From NCBI GenBank assembly GCA_903896505.1, contig CAITXU010000108.1:1-34682 (forward strand): a stretch of DNA of 34,682 nt. The letters are read 5' to 3'. How positions within the stretch are numbered: the stretch's first letter is position 1; the number at the start of each line of letters is the position of its first letter. This document shows, in pieces, positions 15,015 to 23,859 of this stretch. The DNA comes from an uncultured Verrucomicrobiota bacterium. Its GTDB lineage: Bacteria > Verrucomicrobiota > Verrucomicrobiia > Limisphaerales > UBA9464. The notes under the pieces are model-generated. The model was given only the letters and a program-made list of their open reading frames with translations, was not told the origin of the DNA and did not search any database. The position numbers and the translations under genes are program-made.

Positions 15015-16697
15015 ATGAGTGAAATCCTCGTCATCGGCCATCGAAATCCGGATACCGACGCCATCTGTTCGGCCATCGGCTACGCGGAGTTCAAACGACG
15101 AACCGGTATGCCCAATGCCGTTGCGGCCCGATGCGGCGACACCAACGAGCGGATTGATTTCGTCTTGCAGACCTTTGGCCATCCCGCACCGAAGTTTGTT
15201 ACCGACGTTTCGCCCAAGGTTCGGGATGTCATGCACGCCAAGGTCATCTCGGCGACTCCTCAGACCTCCGTGGTCGAGGCTCTGGCCATCATGGACAACA
15301 AGAATATCCGGGTCCTGCCTGTGCTGGACCAGGATCGCCGCTGCCGGGGACTCCTTTCGGTGTTCAAGGCCAGCAAATTCTTCTTTCCGGCTCCCAATCG
15401 ACTGTTTGATTCCCGTCGAATTCTGGCCTCGCTCCGCAGCCTGTCCCGGGTCTTGGAGGCGAAACTCATCTGTGCCTTTGAGCCCGACCGCGAGCAGGAC
15501 TTGGTCCTCATGGTCGCCGCGATGAAGTCGGTTTCCTTTCACGCCCGACTCGCCAACTACCAACCCGAAAAGCTGGTGGTGGTGGTCGGCGACCGCGAGG
15601 ACATCCAGCAGTTGGCCATTGAAAAACGAGTTCGAGTGGTCGTTGTCACGGGCGGATTTGGAGTCTCGTCGGCCATCCTGGAGCTGGCTCAGAAGAACGA
15701 GGTCGCCCTCATCCTTACCCCGCACGATTCCGCCACCACCGCCATGCTGTGTCGCTCTGCCATTTCCGTGGAGCACCTGCTGCGCGAAGACTTCTTGACC
15801 TTTTCCGCCGACGAATCGCTGGCCGGTGCCCGGTCCATCGCCGCTGAATCTCAATTTCAAGCCTTCCCGGTCGTCGATGAACAGCAACGTGTGGTCGGGA
15901 TGCTGTCCAAATCGGACTTCCTGAAGAAGGTCGACCGGCAGCTGATTCTGGTCGATCACAACGAACTGACCCAGGCCGTTCACGGGGCCGACCAGGTGGA
16001 AATTCTCGAAATCCTCGACCACCACCGTCTGGGAGGATTCGCCACCGGCCATCCGATTCTTTTCCGAAACGAGCCGGTTGGGTCGACCTCGACCATTGTT
16101 GCCGACTGTTTCCTCCGGCATGGAGTCGAGCTTCCCCGAGACATTGCAGGACTGCTGCTGGCCGGCTTGGTCAGCGATACCTTGAACCTGACCTCCCCGA
16201 CCACCACTCACCGGGACGTTGAGATTCTGGCAGAACTGGAACGTCGCTCGGGGGTGAATGCGACGGAATTCACGGACAAGCTGTTCCGGTCCGGTTCGGT
16301 CCTGGTTTCAAAGCCCGCAGCCCAGGCGATCACGGCCGACTGCAAGGAATACACCGAAGGCGGGCATCATTTCAGCGTCAGCCAGATCGAGGAGCTAGGG
16401 TTCGATACCTTTTGGAAACGCCGGGATGAAGTTCAAGCAGCACTGGCCAGCTATCGGGACCTGCATCAATACCTCTTCGCCGCTCTCTTTGTCACGGACG
16501 TGGTCCAACAGAAGTCGCTCCTCCTGGTGGCGGCTCCCAAAAAATTCCTATCGGTCATTCACTACCCTCTGGTGGCACCCGGCGTATACGAAATGGAGGG
16601 TGTCGTTTCCCGCAAAAAACAGCTCCTTCCCTATCTCTCAAGCCTGATGGTCCGCTTTTCTTCGACGCTGGAAACCGGAGGGGAGGAGGGAAACTAG
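15015..16697 (+). CDS. ppaC: Manganese-dependent (family II) inorganic pyrophosphatase with CBS-DRTGG-CBS insert
   Basis: This cytoplasmic enzyme hydrolyses pyrophosphate. The 560-residue protein opens with the DHH-domain motif VIGHRNPDTDA (H9, D13, D15), preserves the second metal motif LDHHRLGGF (D335, H336, H337), and ends in a DHHA2 domain with the phosphate-binding signature SRKKQ (about 532). Between the first two motifs lie CBS domain 1 (about 65-117), a DRTGG-like domain (about 130-245) and CBS domain 2 (about 250-305). The insert binds adenine nucleotides in regulated members and makes activity respond to energy charge. ATG 15015 is chosen because the protein then starts at MSEILVIGH. 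The open frame begins at 14976. Confidence 0.95.
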   Translation: MSEILVIGHRNPDTDAICSAIGYAEFKRRTGMPNAVAARCGDTNERIDFVLQTFGHPAPKFVTDVSPKVRDVMHAKVISATPQTSVVEALAIMDNKNIRVLPVLDQDRRCRGLLSVFKASKFFFPAPNRLFDSRRILASLRSLSRVLEAKLICAFEPDREQDLVLMVAAMKSVSFHARLANYQPEKLVVVVGDREDIQQLAIEKRVRVVVVTGGFGVSSAILELAQKNEVALILTPHDSATTAMLCRSAISVEHLLREDFLTFSADESLAGARSIAAESQFQAFPVVDEQQRVVGMLSKSDFLKKVDRQLILVDHNELTQAVHGADQVEILEILDHHRLGGFATGHPILFRNEPVGSTSTIVADCFLRHGVELPRDIAGLLLAGLVSDTLNLTSPTTTHRDVEILAELERRSGVNATEFTDKLFRSGSVLVSKPAAQAITADCKEYTEGGHHFSVSQIEELGFDTFWKRRDEVQAALASYRDLHQYLFAALFVTDVVQQKSLLLVAAPKKFLSVIHYPLVAPGVYEMEGVVSRKKQLLPYLSSLMVRFSSTLETGGEEGN

Positions 16698-16808
16698 CGT
16701 TTTCGCCGAAAATCGCCTGAATTTAGACCGAAGCTCAGCGTCCGCTGGACGGATTTGTGACCCAAGATTCCTTGTGACGAACGGGAATCCGATGGGTACC
16801 TTGTTCCC

Positions 16809-17786
16809 ATGCCTGCGCACACACTATTTTCATCGAGACGCCGCCTGGCCATTTTTGCCATTTGGAGTGCCCTCTTCACGGCTCGCCTGGTCGTGGCGGA
16901 AACTCCCAAACCGACTCACGCTTTCATGGCGTTTGGAGGAGAGACCCGATGGATCGATGCCTCGGGACACAGCGTCTGGCACTACCCGGCGGCCACCCGC
17001 GATGGATTTGTCCTTCCGGATGGACGGCTCCTTTTGGCGCTCTCAAAAAGTGATGCCCATCCCCATGGAGCCGTGATCATTGTTCGTCCCATCGCGCCGC
17101 AAGCCGGACGAATCGGAGGCTACACTTTCACCAATGAATTCACCTGGGAAGGCACCCAATCCGAGGTGAACACGGCTCAGCTCACACCCGAGGGCACTAT
17201 CGTCACCACCGAGGCCGGCGACCATCCGCGCATCCTCGAACTCAGTCCGTCGGGAAAGATCGTTCTGGAGGTCCCGCTCAAGTGCCAGACCACGAACCAT
17301 CACATGGAAAGCCGGATGACTCGGAAACTGGCCAACGGCAATTATCTGGTTCCGCAACTGCTCGACAAGGTCGTGCGCGAATACGCTCCGAACGGAACCG
17401 TTGTTTGGGAATACAAGACACCGGAGGAACCCGCCGAAAGTTGGCCGTTTACGGCGATTCGGCTCCTCAATGGCAATACCCTCATCAACTGCACCCACGG
17501 CAACCACGTGATCGAGGTGGATGCTCACGGAAAAATCGTCTGGCAGTTGACCAATGGCGACCTCCCCAAGCCGTGGTTGAAGGACCCGTGCGGAGCTCAA
17601 CGCCTCCCCAACGGCAACACGGTGATCACCAGCTATGGTGCCGGCGAACAAAAGGTGAAGATGCTCGAGGTGACCCCAAAAAAAGAGGTCGTCTGGACCT
17701 ATGAAGAACCCCAAGCCGGCGGCATCCACGAATTCCAGATCGTTGAAACCGATGGTAAACCGCTGCCCTGGCCGCCCCTGAAATAG
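16809..17786 (+). CDS. Secreted PQQ-like / arylsulfotransferase-like beta-propeller protein
   Basis: This is a 325-residue protein with a signal peptide (RRRLAIFAIWSALFTARLVVA, cleavage near VVAE). It is followed by repeated propeller blades with the short loop motif NGNT or NGNY: LANGNYLVPQ, LLNGNTLINC and LPNGNTVITS, each ahead of a strand with VxEY, VIEVD or MLEVT and a VWEY, VWQLT or VWTYE turn. This is the pattern of ASST-like and PQQ-like propellers with no transferase residues that I can identify. It may be an extracytoplasmic binding protein or enzyme of unknown substrate. It lies 22 bp before an R4 repeat and upstream of the four-gene redox operon, with a 540-bp gap between them. Confidence 0.82.
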   Translation: MPAHTLFSSRRRLAIFAIWSALFTARLVVAETPKPTHAFMAFGGETRWIDASGHSVWHYPAATRDGFVLPDGRLLLALSKSDAHPHGAVIIVRPIAPQAGRIGGYTFTNEFTWEGTQSEVNTAQLTPEGTIVTTEAGDHPRILELSPSGKIVLEVPLKCQTTNHHMESRMTRKLANGNYLVPQLLDKVVREYAPNGTVVWEYKTPEEPAESWPFTAIRLLNGNTLINCTHGNHVIEVDAHGKIVWQLTNGDLPKPWLKDPCGAQRLPNGNTVITSYGAGEQKVKMLEVTPKKEVVWTYEEPQAGGIHEFQIVETDGKPLPWPPLK

Positions 17787-17830
17787 TCCACGCGATGCCC
17801 AAAACCGAGACCATCCGACTCTCCGACTCG

Positions 17831-17857
17831 GTCCTGCGGACGGCCTATTGGCTTTCC
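17831..17857 (+). repeat. Dispersed repeat R4, copy 1
   Basis: GTCCTGCGGACGGCCTATTG followed by GCTTTCC recurs at 25596-25620 (plus), 28646-28667 (minus) and 33781-33804 (minus). The first ten bases contain the palindrome GTCC-TGC-GGAC. Confidence 0.7.
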
Positions 17858-17877
17858 AGGCGTGGAATGGGTCGCCG

Positions 17878-17900
17878 AAGTGGAAGCGGCATCCTGCCGC
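17878..17900 (-). repeat. Dispersed palindromic repeat R1, copy 3 (reversed)
   Basis: AAGTGGAAGCGGCATCCTGC followed by CGC is the complement of the R1 core with three changes. Confidence 0.6.
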
Positions 17901-17927
17901 TTTGGCCTCGCTTCCGCAGATGGGGCG

Positions 17928-18053
17928 CGGTTCGGACCGCCAGAGGCTCGGCGGGAGCCTCGCCCTACCTATGTGACGGGTATTCGAAAGGTTATCGTGG
18001 TGAATCAAAAGGCCATTGTAGGGCGAGCCTCCCGGCGAGCCGCGGCGGTTCGT
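17928..18053. repeat. Inverted pair of repeat R3 (REPIN-like), pair 1
   Basis: A reversed R3 (17928-17969) and a forward R3 (18018-18053) face each other across about 48 bp. R3 reads GTAGGGCGAGGCTCC, then a GC-rich stem GCCGAGCCGCGGCGG, then TTCGGAC. The same head-to-head layout is seen at 28501-28624. Confidence 0.75.
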
Positions 18054-18138
18054 ATCACCTCCGAAGTCCCCTTCGGCTCAATACTTTTTCATCGCTGTTG
18101 TCCGCGTCACCCGCAACCGCTTCACTGGCACCCTCGAC

Positions 18139-18212
18139 ACCGAGGTGCCCTTCGAACGAGAAAGGTGACGATCCCCGCAATCATTTGGGACTTGCAGGAG
18201 CGCGTCCCTCCG
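18139..18212 (+). repeat. Dispersed repeat R5, long copy 1
   Basis: About 74 bp run from CACCGAGGTGCC through GGTGACGATCCCCGCAAT and TTTGGGACTTGCAGGAGCGC to GTCCCTCCG. The copy at the right end of the window (34610-34682) matches over almost its whole length. A partial copy is at 2860. Confidence 0.75.
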
Positions 18213-18324
18213 TCGGGAGGCTCGGCAGCCTTGCTGATGTTGCTCTGCTTCAATCGGTTACATTTGAACCGAAGGATGGGAAGAAAAGCGGTTATTTGGA
18301 AGCTGGGAATTTCTGCGCAACGAC

Positions 18325-21300
18325 ATGAGGGCACGCAGCCTACAAAGCACGGTTACTGGTTCATCCGTAGTCCCCGGGAACCCGGACGTCTCGTCCGGTG
18401 GTCGTGGCCTTGTCGTTCACGCGGGAGGTATCCTGTCCGCCGCCGGGCGAGACGCCCGGGCTCCCGGGGAGGCGGGTCGACCCTGGCCCAGCCCGGAGAA
18501 GACAGGCCCGATCGTTGGCCTCCGCTTCGTCGTCTGCCTTCTTGGAAGTTGTCTGCTGGCGATGGGAGCATCGCCCACACCGGAGCAGCTGGAATTTTTC
18601 GAACGCAAGATTCGCCCCCTGCTCACGGACCAGTGCTACTCCTGCCACAGTCATTCCGGGGAAAAGCTCAAAGCCAACCTGTTTCTCGACAGTCGGGAGG
18701 ATGTCCTCAAAGGCGGCGACACCGGCCCCTCCGTGGTCATCGGTCAACCCGAGAAGAGCCTCTTGATTGAGGCGGTCGGGTACGGCAACCCCGACCTCCA
18801 GATGCCACCGAAAAAGCGGTTATCGCCGGACCAAGTGGCGGACTTGACGGCATGGGTCCGGGACGGTGCCCCCTGGCCCATCGAACAGCCCAAGACCGCC
18901 AAAAGGTCTGGCTTCGACCTTCAGAAGCGAAAGTCCGAACATTGGTGCTGGAAGCCCGTGGTCGCCTCGGCCCCACCGCAAGTCGCCGATGCATCGTGGC
19001 CGTTGGTTGGAGCCGATCATTTCATTCTCTCTCGGCTGACTCAGGCCGGACTAAAGCCAGCGCCACCCGCAGGGAAGGAAGCCTTGATTCGCCGCGTCAC
19101 ATTTGACCTCACGGGCCTTCCCCCGACTCCCTCCGAAATCGACGCCTTTCTAGCCGACACCTCTTCGACCGCCTGGGCGACGGTGGTGGACCGTCTGCTC
19201 GCCTCCCCGCGCTTCGGTGAACGATGGGCCCGGCATTGGCTCGATCTGGTTCGCTATGCGGAGACTCGTGGCCATGAGTTTGATCCAGCCATTCCCAATG
19301 CCTGGCAGTACCGGGACTATGTCATTCGCTCCCTCAACCGGGATGTGCCCTACAACCAATGGGTGCGCGAACACCTCGCAGGTGACTTGATTCCCGCCCG
19401 GCTGAATCCGTCGACGGGCGCCAACGAATCCGTGTTGGGAACCGGCTTCTGGTTTCTGGGCGAGGAGGTTCACTCGCCGGTCGATATCCGGCAGGATGAA
19501 ACCGACCGGCTCGACAACCGGCTGGATGTCATGGGCAAGACGTTTCTCGGCGTCACCCTCGGTTGTGCCCGATGCCATGACCACAAGTTTGATGCCATTT
19601 CACAAAAAGATTATTATGCGATGGCTGGATACCTGATCAGCAGCGGTTATCGCCAGGTCCGTTTTGAATCCATCGAAGCCCACAGTCCGATTGCCTCGGA
19701 ATTGGAGGAACTGCACAAAAAGCTTCGCCCCCAATTGCTCCAGGCCACTTTCAAGGCTGAACTCGAGGGCCTTCAAAAGCTTCGGGAAGTTGTGGATGCT
19801 GCTGAATGGGTCCAAAAAAGCGATCATCCGTTGAGCGAGGCTGCCTTGGATGGGAGCCGGACGGTTCAGACACTGGCTTGGTGGCGGGAATTAAAAGCCA
19901 TTCGAGCCGACCGGGGACATCCGCTTCACCCGATCATCGAGCCTGCGGCCAGTTCCGACGCGGCCTCCAAAACCACCAACAGTTGGACCGTGGTGGCTGA
20001 CTATTCGCCAGGGTCGGACGCAAAGACTCCCTGGCTTCAGGATGGATTTAGCTTTGGCCGGCAACCGCTGGCCCAAGGCGAGGCGGTTATCGGCGTTTCC
20101 TCAGAACGACCCCTGGCGGGTTTGAGCACCCGGGCGTCGGCGTGGCGCGAGCCATTTTGGAACGGACTTTCTGTGGAGGGTGGTGATCGGGATACCGGGC
20201 GTCTCGGAGGATGGGAACGCAGCGAGCAAACGCTGCGCTCACCCGATTTTCGGCTGGCGCAAGCCAAACTTTGGTACTTGGTTCGAGGTGCTGGGCGGGC
20301 CTATGCCTGCGTGGATTCCCACCTGATGGTCAATGGCCCGCTCCACGGGGCGCTGCTGCATGAATGGCGCGTACCATCGGACCGATGGACCTGGGTCGAA
20401 CAAAACCTGGTGGATTACGTGGGGCACCACCTTCACGTTGAATTCAGCCCGATGGGAGCGGAACCAATGGCCATAGCCAAAGTGGTGTCGTCCGATGTCC
20501 GCCCGCCCTTGGATTTGACAGATATTCCGGCCGATTGGAAAAGAGCTGAAGGAACTGCGGCCGACCGGCTCCAAGCGGCCCTTCTCTCCGTGGCCGACGC
20601 CGTCATCCGTGGATGTACCGGTGGCTTTTCGACCGCCCAATGGGAGGTGGCTGATTGGATGGTCCAGCACATTGACCTGTTGGCTCCGCCCGACTCAGCC
20701 GCGCGACTGCAATTGGCGTTCGAGGCCGGCGCTCTGCTGGAGCCTCAGAAACGCCTGGCCACCCGGGTGCACGCTCATTCAGCCACGGCACCGGCCATGT
20801 TTGAAGGCAGTGGACTCGATGAGAATGTCTTGATCCGTGGTGCCTCACGACGCCCCGGAGAGCTCGCCCCCCGGCGCTTTCTGGAAGCCGTCGCCGGAAC
20901 CAATCAACCTCCAATTCGCTCGGGCAGCGGTCGGCTCGAATTGGCCAACCAAGTGGCCGATCCCTCCAACCCCTTGACCGGGCGGGTGATGGTCAACCGC
21001 GTCTGGCACCACTTGTTTGGGCGCGGGTTGGTCGCCACCGTCGACAATTTCGGAGTTTTGGGCGAACGCCCATCCCATCCGGAGTTGCTCGACTACCTCG
21101 CCGACCGTTTTGTGCATGAGCAGGGTTGGTCCTTGAAGCAATGCATCCGCGAATTGGTCCTCTCCAGAACGTATCAGATGTCGAGTCGCCCCGCCGATGC
21201 AAAGGCGGAGGAATCCGATCCCCAAAATCTCCAACTGCATCGGATGAATGTTCGTCGACTCGAGGGAGAAGCCATCCGCGATGCTCTCCTGGCCGTGTCG

Positions 21301-21801
21301 GGTCGGCTCAATTTGAAAGCCGGGGGACCCTCGGTGCCGGTCTATTTGACTGCCTTTATGGACGGGCGGGGGCGTCCGGGTCAGAGCGGGCCCCTCGATG
21401 GGGACGGTCGCCGCAGCGTCTATCAGGAGATTCGACGTAATTTCCTGAATCCGATGATGCTGACCTTTGACACCCCGATTCCCTTCAATTCGATGGGACG
21501 ACGCAACCTCTCCAACGTGCCAGCGCAGGCGTTGATCCTGATGAACGATCCCTTTGTGGTGGAACAGGCTTCGGCTTGGGCAAAAAAGGTCGAGCCGACA
21601 GCCGACGTGGAAACCCGCATACGCTCGATGTACCGAAGTGCCTTTGGACGCAACCCAACGGAGGCGGAATTGCATTCTGCCAGGGACTTCCTTCAAGAAC
21701 AGGCCAGCGACTATGCCGCGCTGGACCTTCAGGACGTCCGGTTGTGGGCCGACCTCGGCCACGTTCTCTTCAACGTCAAGGAATTCATCTACCTGAACTG
21801 A
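18325..21801 (+). CDS. PSCyt1-DUF1549-DUF1553 (planctomycete-type cytochrome c) protein
   Basis: This is a large exported protein of unknown function, first gene of a four-gene operon. Domain order: PSCyt1 haem domain with CYSCH (C104, C107, H108) and distal MPPKK; DUF1549/PSCyt2 (about 210-420) with WPLVGADHFILSRL, RVTFDLTGLPPTP, SPRFGERWARHWLDLVRYA and a second CARCH motif (C414, C417, H418); a middle region that looks beta-rich (about 540-730); then DUF1553/PSD1 (about 850 to the end) with NPLTGRVMVNRVWHHLFGRG, FGVLGERPSHPELLDYLA and NVPAQALILMNDPFV. A signal-like helix (LRFVVCLLGSCLLAMGA) lies at residues 66-82, unusually far in. The first 60 codons are R2 repeat sequence, and no in-frame alternative start lies closer than ATG 18325 except one inside the signal helix. 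Confidence 0.92.
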   Translation: MRARSLQSTVTGSSVVPGNPDVSSGGRGLVVHAGGILSAAGRDARAPGEAGRPWPSPEKTGPIVGLRFVVCLLGSCLLAMGASPTPEQLEFFERKIRPLLTDQCYSCHSHSGEKLKANLFLDSREDVLKGGDTGPSVVIGQPEKSLLIEAVGYGNPDLQMPPKKRLSPDQVADLTAWVRDGAPWPIEQPKTAKRSGFDLQKRKSEHWCWKPVVASAPPQVADASWPLVGADHFILSRLTQAGLKPAPPAGKEALIRRVTFDLTGLPPTPSEIDAFLADTSSTAWATVVDRLLASPRFGERWARHWLDLVRYAETRGHEFDPAIPNAWQYRDYVIRSLNRDVPYNQWVREHLAGDLIPARLNPSTGANESVLGTGFWFLGEEVHSPVDIRQDETDRLDNRLDVMGKTFLGVTLGCARCHDHKFDAISQKDYYAMAGYLISSGYRQVRFESIEAHSPIASELEELHKKLRPQLLQATFKAELEGLQKLREVVDAAEWVQKSDHPLSEAALDGSRTVQTLAWWRELKAIRADRGHPLHPIIEPAASSDAASKTTNSWTVVADYSPGSDAKTPWLQDGFSFGRQPLAQGEAVIGVSSERPLAGLSTRASAWREPFWNGLSVEGGDRDTGRLGGWERSEQTLRSPDFRLAQAKLWYLVRGAGRAYACVDSHLMVNGPLHGALLHEWRVPSDRWTWVEQNLVDYVGHHLHVEFSPMGAEPMAIAKVVSSDVRPPLDLTDIPADWKRAEGTAADRLQAALLSVADAVIRGCTGGFSTAQWEVADWMVQHIDLLAPPDSAARLQLAFEAGALLEPQKRLATRVHAHSATAPAMFEGSGLDENVLIRGASRRPGELAPRRFLEAVAGTNQPPIRSGSGRLELANQVADPSNPLTGRVMVNRVWHHLFGRGLVATVDNFGVLGERPSHPELLDYLADRFVHEQGWSLKQCIRELVLSRTYQMSSRPADAKAEESDPQNLQLHRMNVRRLEGEAIRDALLAVSGRLNLKAGGPSVPVYLTAFMDGRGRPGQSGPLDGDGRRSVYQEIRRNFLNPMMLTFDTPIPFNSMGRRNLSNVPAQALILMNDPFVVEQASAWAKKVEPTADVETRIRSMYRSAFGRNPTEAELHSARDFLQEQASDYAALDLQDVRLWADLGHVLFNVKEFIYLN
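18372..18470. repeat. Inverted pair of repeat R2 inside the 5' end of a gene
   Basis: A reversed R2 (18372-18399, GGACGTCTCGTCC core) faces a forward variant (18442-18470, GGGCGAGACGCCC core with GGCTCCCGGGG) across 42 bp. Both are translated as the apparent N-terminus of the PSCyt1 protein (GNPDVSSGG and AGRDARAPG). Confidence 0.75.
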
Positions 21802-21802
21802 T

Positions 21803-23251
21803 ATGACCGGTCATCACTGCCGCCAATTTGCCCCGCGTCCGGTCACTCGACGGGAAATGCTTTCCCGTTGTGCCCTCGGGTTCGGCGCGTTGGCGTTTCA
21901 TTCACTGCTTGCCCCACAAGGCGTGCTGGGAGCATCTCCGTCGGGACCGCCCCGCGACAATCCGCTGGCTCCCCGCCGGGGCCATTACCCGGCCCGCGCG
22001 AAGAACGTCATTTTTCTCTACATGGACGGCGGTCCGTCCCAAGTCGACACCTTCGATCCCAAGCCACGGCTCATCCAGGAAAACGGCAAGCCGTTCGGGA
22101 TGAAGATGGAACCGACGCAGTTTAACAACAACGGTTCCACTCTCGCGTCCCCCTGGGCTTTCAAACAGTATGGGCAAAGCGGCATCCCGGTCAGCGACTT
22201 GTTTCCCCATGTCGCCCAGTGTGTCGACGATCTGGCGATCATTCGATCAATGACCAGTGAGTTCTCCGAGCACACCAACGCCAACTATTTCCTCCATACC
22301 GGCAGCGGACTTCAGGGTCGTCCCAGCATGGGGGCCTGGGCGGGCTACGGACTGGGCACCGAAAACGCCGACCTGCCCGGATTTGTGGTTTTAAATGGAG
22401 GACTGATTCCACCGGGTGGGTTGGATAATTTCAACAGCGGCTTTCTTCCCGCCTCGTTCCAAGGATCGGTCTTTCGTCCCGGCGGGCAGGCCGTCGCCAA
22501 TGTCGAGCCCACCGAGGGTCGTCCGGAGCTGCAACAGCGAAAACTGGCTCTGATGCGCCAACTGGATGCGGAGGTGGTTTCCCGTTACGGCAGCCTGGAC
22601 AGTCTCGAAAGCGCCATCTCCAACTATGAATTGGCAGCCCGGATGCAATTGGCAGTGCCCGATTTGATGGCGATTTCGCGCGAGTCGGCGGCCACCCGGG
22701 AATTGTATGGCTTGAACGCACCCGCCGAGGGCACCCGCACTTTTGGGACACAATGCCTGCTCGCCCGGCGCTTGGTGGAGCGCGGTGTCCGTTTCGTCGA
22801 ACTCACCTGTCCCAACGGTGCCGGGGATCGCTGGGACCAACACGGAAATCTAAGGGGCGGCCACGAAACCAACGCGCGCTTTGTCGACCAACCGATTGCG
22901 GGGCTGCTCAAGGACCTTAAATCTCGAGGCCTCCTGGATTCCACCCTGGTCGTTTGGAGCGGCGAGTTTGGGCGGACGCCATTTGCCCAGGGAAGCGATG
23001 GACGAGACCACAATCCCTTCACCTTCAGTATGTGGATGGCGGGCGGCGGGATTCGCGGCGGTACGATTTTTGGGGCATCCGACGAATACGGTTACAAGGC
23101 GGTCGAGAACAAAGTCAGCATCCATGACCTTCATGCGACCATGCTCCACCTCCTCGGCATGGACCATACCCACCTCACCTTCCGCTACAGCGGTCGGGAC
23201 ATGCGCTTGACCGATGTCTATGGCGAGGTGATCACCGGGGTTCTGGCGTGA
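21803..23251 (+). CDS. DUF1501 protein, Tat-exported
   Basis: This is a 482-residue protein of the DUF1501 family, distant relatives of the alkaline phosphatase/sulfatase fold. The N-terminus has a twin-arginine signal (TRREMLSRCALGFGALAFHS). Family blocks are present: KNVIFLYMDGGPSQVDTFDP, LPGFVVLNGGLIPPGG, the WDQHGNLRGGHE block, LKSRGLLDSTLVVWSGEFGR, DHNPFTFSMWMAGGG, VSIHDLHATMLHLLGMDH and YSGRDMRLTDVYGE. The gene starts 1 bp after the previous stop, so translation is coupled to the PSCyt1 protein. DUF1549 and DUF1501 genes almost always pair in planctomycetes and Verrucomicrobia. Their joint function is unknown, and turnover of sulfated or complex polysaccharides is often suggested. A decayed copy of the same pair is at 8228-9031. 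Confidence 0.95.
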   Translation: MTGHHCRQFAPRPVTRREMLSRCALGFGALAFHSLLAPQGVLGASPSGPPRDNPLAPRRGHYPARAKNVIFLYMDGGPSQVDTFDPKPRLIQENGKPFGMKMEPTQFNNNGSTLASPWAFKQYGQSGIPVSDLFPHVAQCVDDLAIIRSMTSEFSEHTNANYFLHTGSGLQGRPSMGAWAGYGLGTENADLPGFVVLNGGLIPPGGLDNFNSGFLPASFQGSVFRPGGQAVANVEPTEGRPELQQRKLALMRQLDAEVVSRYGSLDSLESAISNYELAARMQLAVPDLMAISRESAATRELYGLNAPAEGTRTFGTQCLLARRLVERGVRFVELTCPNGAGDRWDQHGNLRGGHETNARFVDQPIAGLLKDLKSRGLLDSTLVVWSGEFGRTPFAQGSDGRDHNPFTFSMWMAGGGIRGGTIFGASDEYGYKAVENKVSIHDLHATMLHLLGMDHTHLTFRYSGRDMRLTDVYGEVITGVLA

Positions 23252-23859
23252 GCCGAAGGCAGGGCCGCCATGCAGGGCTGAAGTGGCTTGTAGTGGGCGT
23301 CACTTGGGCGCTACTGACCTCGAACAGTCATGCTGCCGGTTCGGCCTCCAGTTGGCATTTCAAGCACGTCACGACATTGACCGGGGAACCGTTTGCTTGG
23401 AAAACCAACGAAGTCCCTTCTGCGACAGCCTTTGTTTTCCTGAGCACCGACTGTCCGATTGCCAACAGTTACGCCCCGGAGCTTCAGCGAATTCAAACGG
23501 CTTATTCCCCTCACGGGATTCAATTCCGGGCCGTCTATTGTGAACCGACCGAAACTTCCGAGACACTTCGCCGGCACCAGGAGCAATATCAACTGACGAT
23601 TCCTTCGCTTCGGGACCCACAGCAGGAATTGGCACGGTCATTACAGGTCAGCCGGACCCCGGAAGTGGCCATCGTCGATTCCAAAGGCAATCGCATTTAT
23701 CGAGGCCGAATCGACGACCGACACTTGCGTCTAGGCCAGTCGCGTCCCGAGGCGACCACCCACGAATTTCGCGATGCCTTGGAGGCCGTCCTGATCGGAC
23801 GTCCGATTCCGGTGGCGGAAACGGTGGCGGTCGGGTGTCATCTCCCTCCGCTGCCATGA
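23248..23859 (+). CDS. Exported redoxin (AhpC/TSA-like thioredoxin fold)
   Basis: This is a 203-residue protein with an N-terminal signal (GLKWLVVGVTWALLTSNSHAA) and a thioredoxin-like domain. The active-site stretch AFVFLSTDCPIANSYAPEL carries a single redox cysteine (the T-D-C-P pattern) instead of CxxC, and SRTPEVAIVDSKGNRIYRGR supplies the cis-proline and last strands. A second Cys sits near the C-terminus (AVGCHLPP). The GTG start at 23248 overlaps the preceding stop (GTGA), and the stop overlaps the next start (ATGA). In related bacteria a redoxin domain is, to my knowledge, sometimes fused to the cytochrome/copper protein encoded here downstream, so the two probably work together. Confidence 0.85.
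   Translation: MSRRQGRHAGLKWLVVGVTWALLTSNSHAAGSASSWHFKHVTTLTGEPFAWKTNEVPSATAFVFLSTDCPIANSYAPELQRIQTAYSPHGIQFRAVYCEPTETSETLRRHQEQYQLTIPSLRDPQQELARSLQVSRTPEVAIVDSKGNRIYRGRIDDRHLRLGQSRPEATTHEFRDALEAVLIGRPIPVAETVAVGCHLPPLP

Larger units (their letters stand above)
17787..18324. other. Gene-free 540-bp spacer built largely of dispersed repeats
   Basis: In order this holds R4 (17831-17857), R1 reversed (17878-17900), an inverted R3 pair (17928-18053), and a long R5 copy (18139-18212). I see no gene or clear promoter. Most of the stretch is explained by these repeats. Confidence 0.6.

Noticed and set aside
15003..16211. 402-codon antisense frame over the pyrophosphatase
   Set aside because: The opposite strand carries a complete, motif-rich enzyme. 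The antisense frame has no domain.
17928..18053. Insertion sequence
   Set aside because: The paired palindromes carry no transposase frame and are only about 126 bp long.
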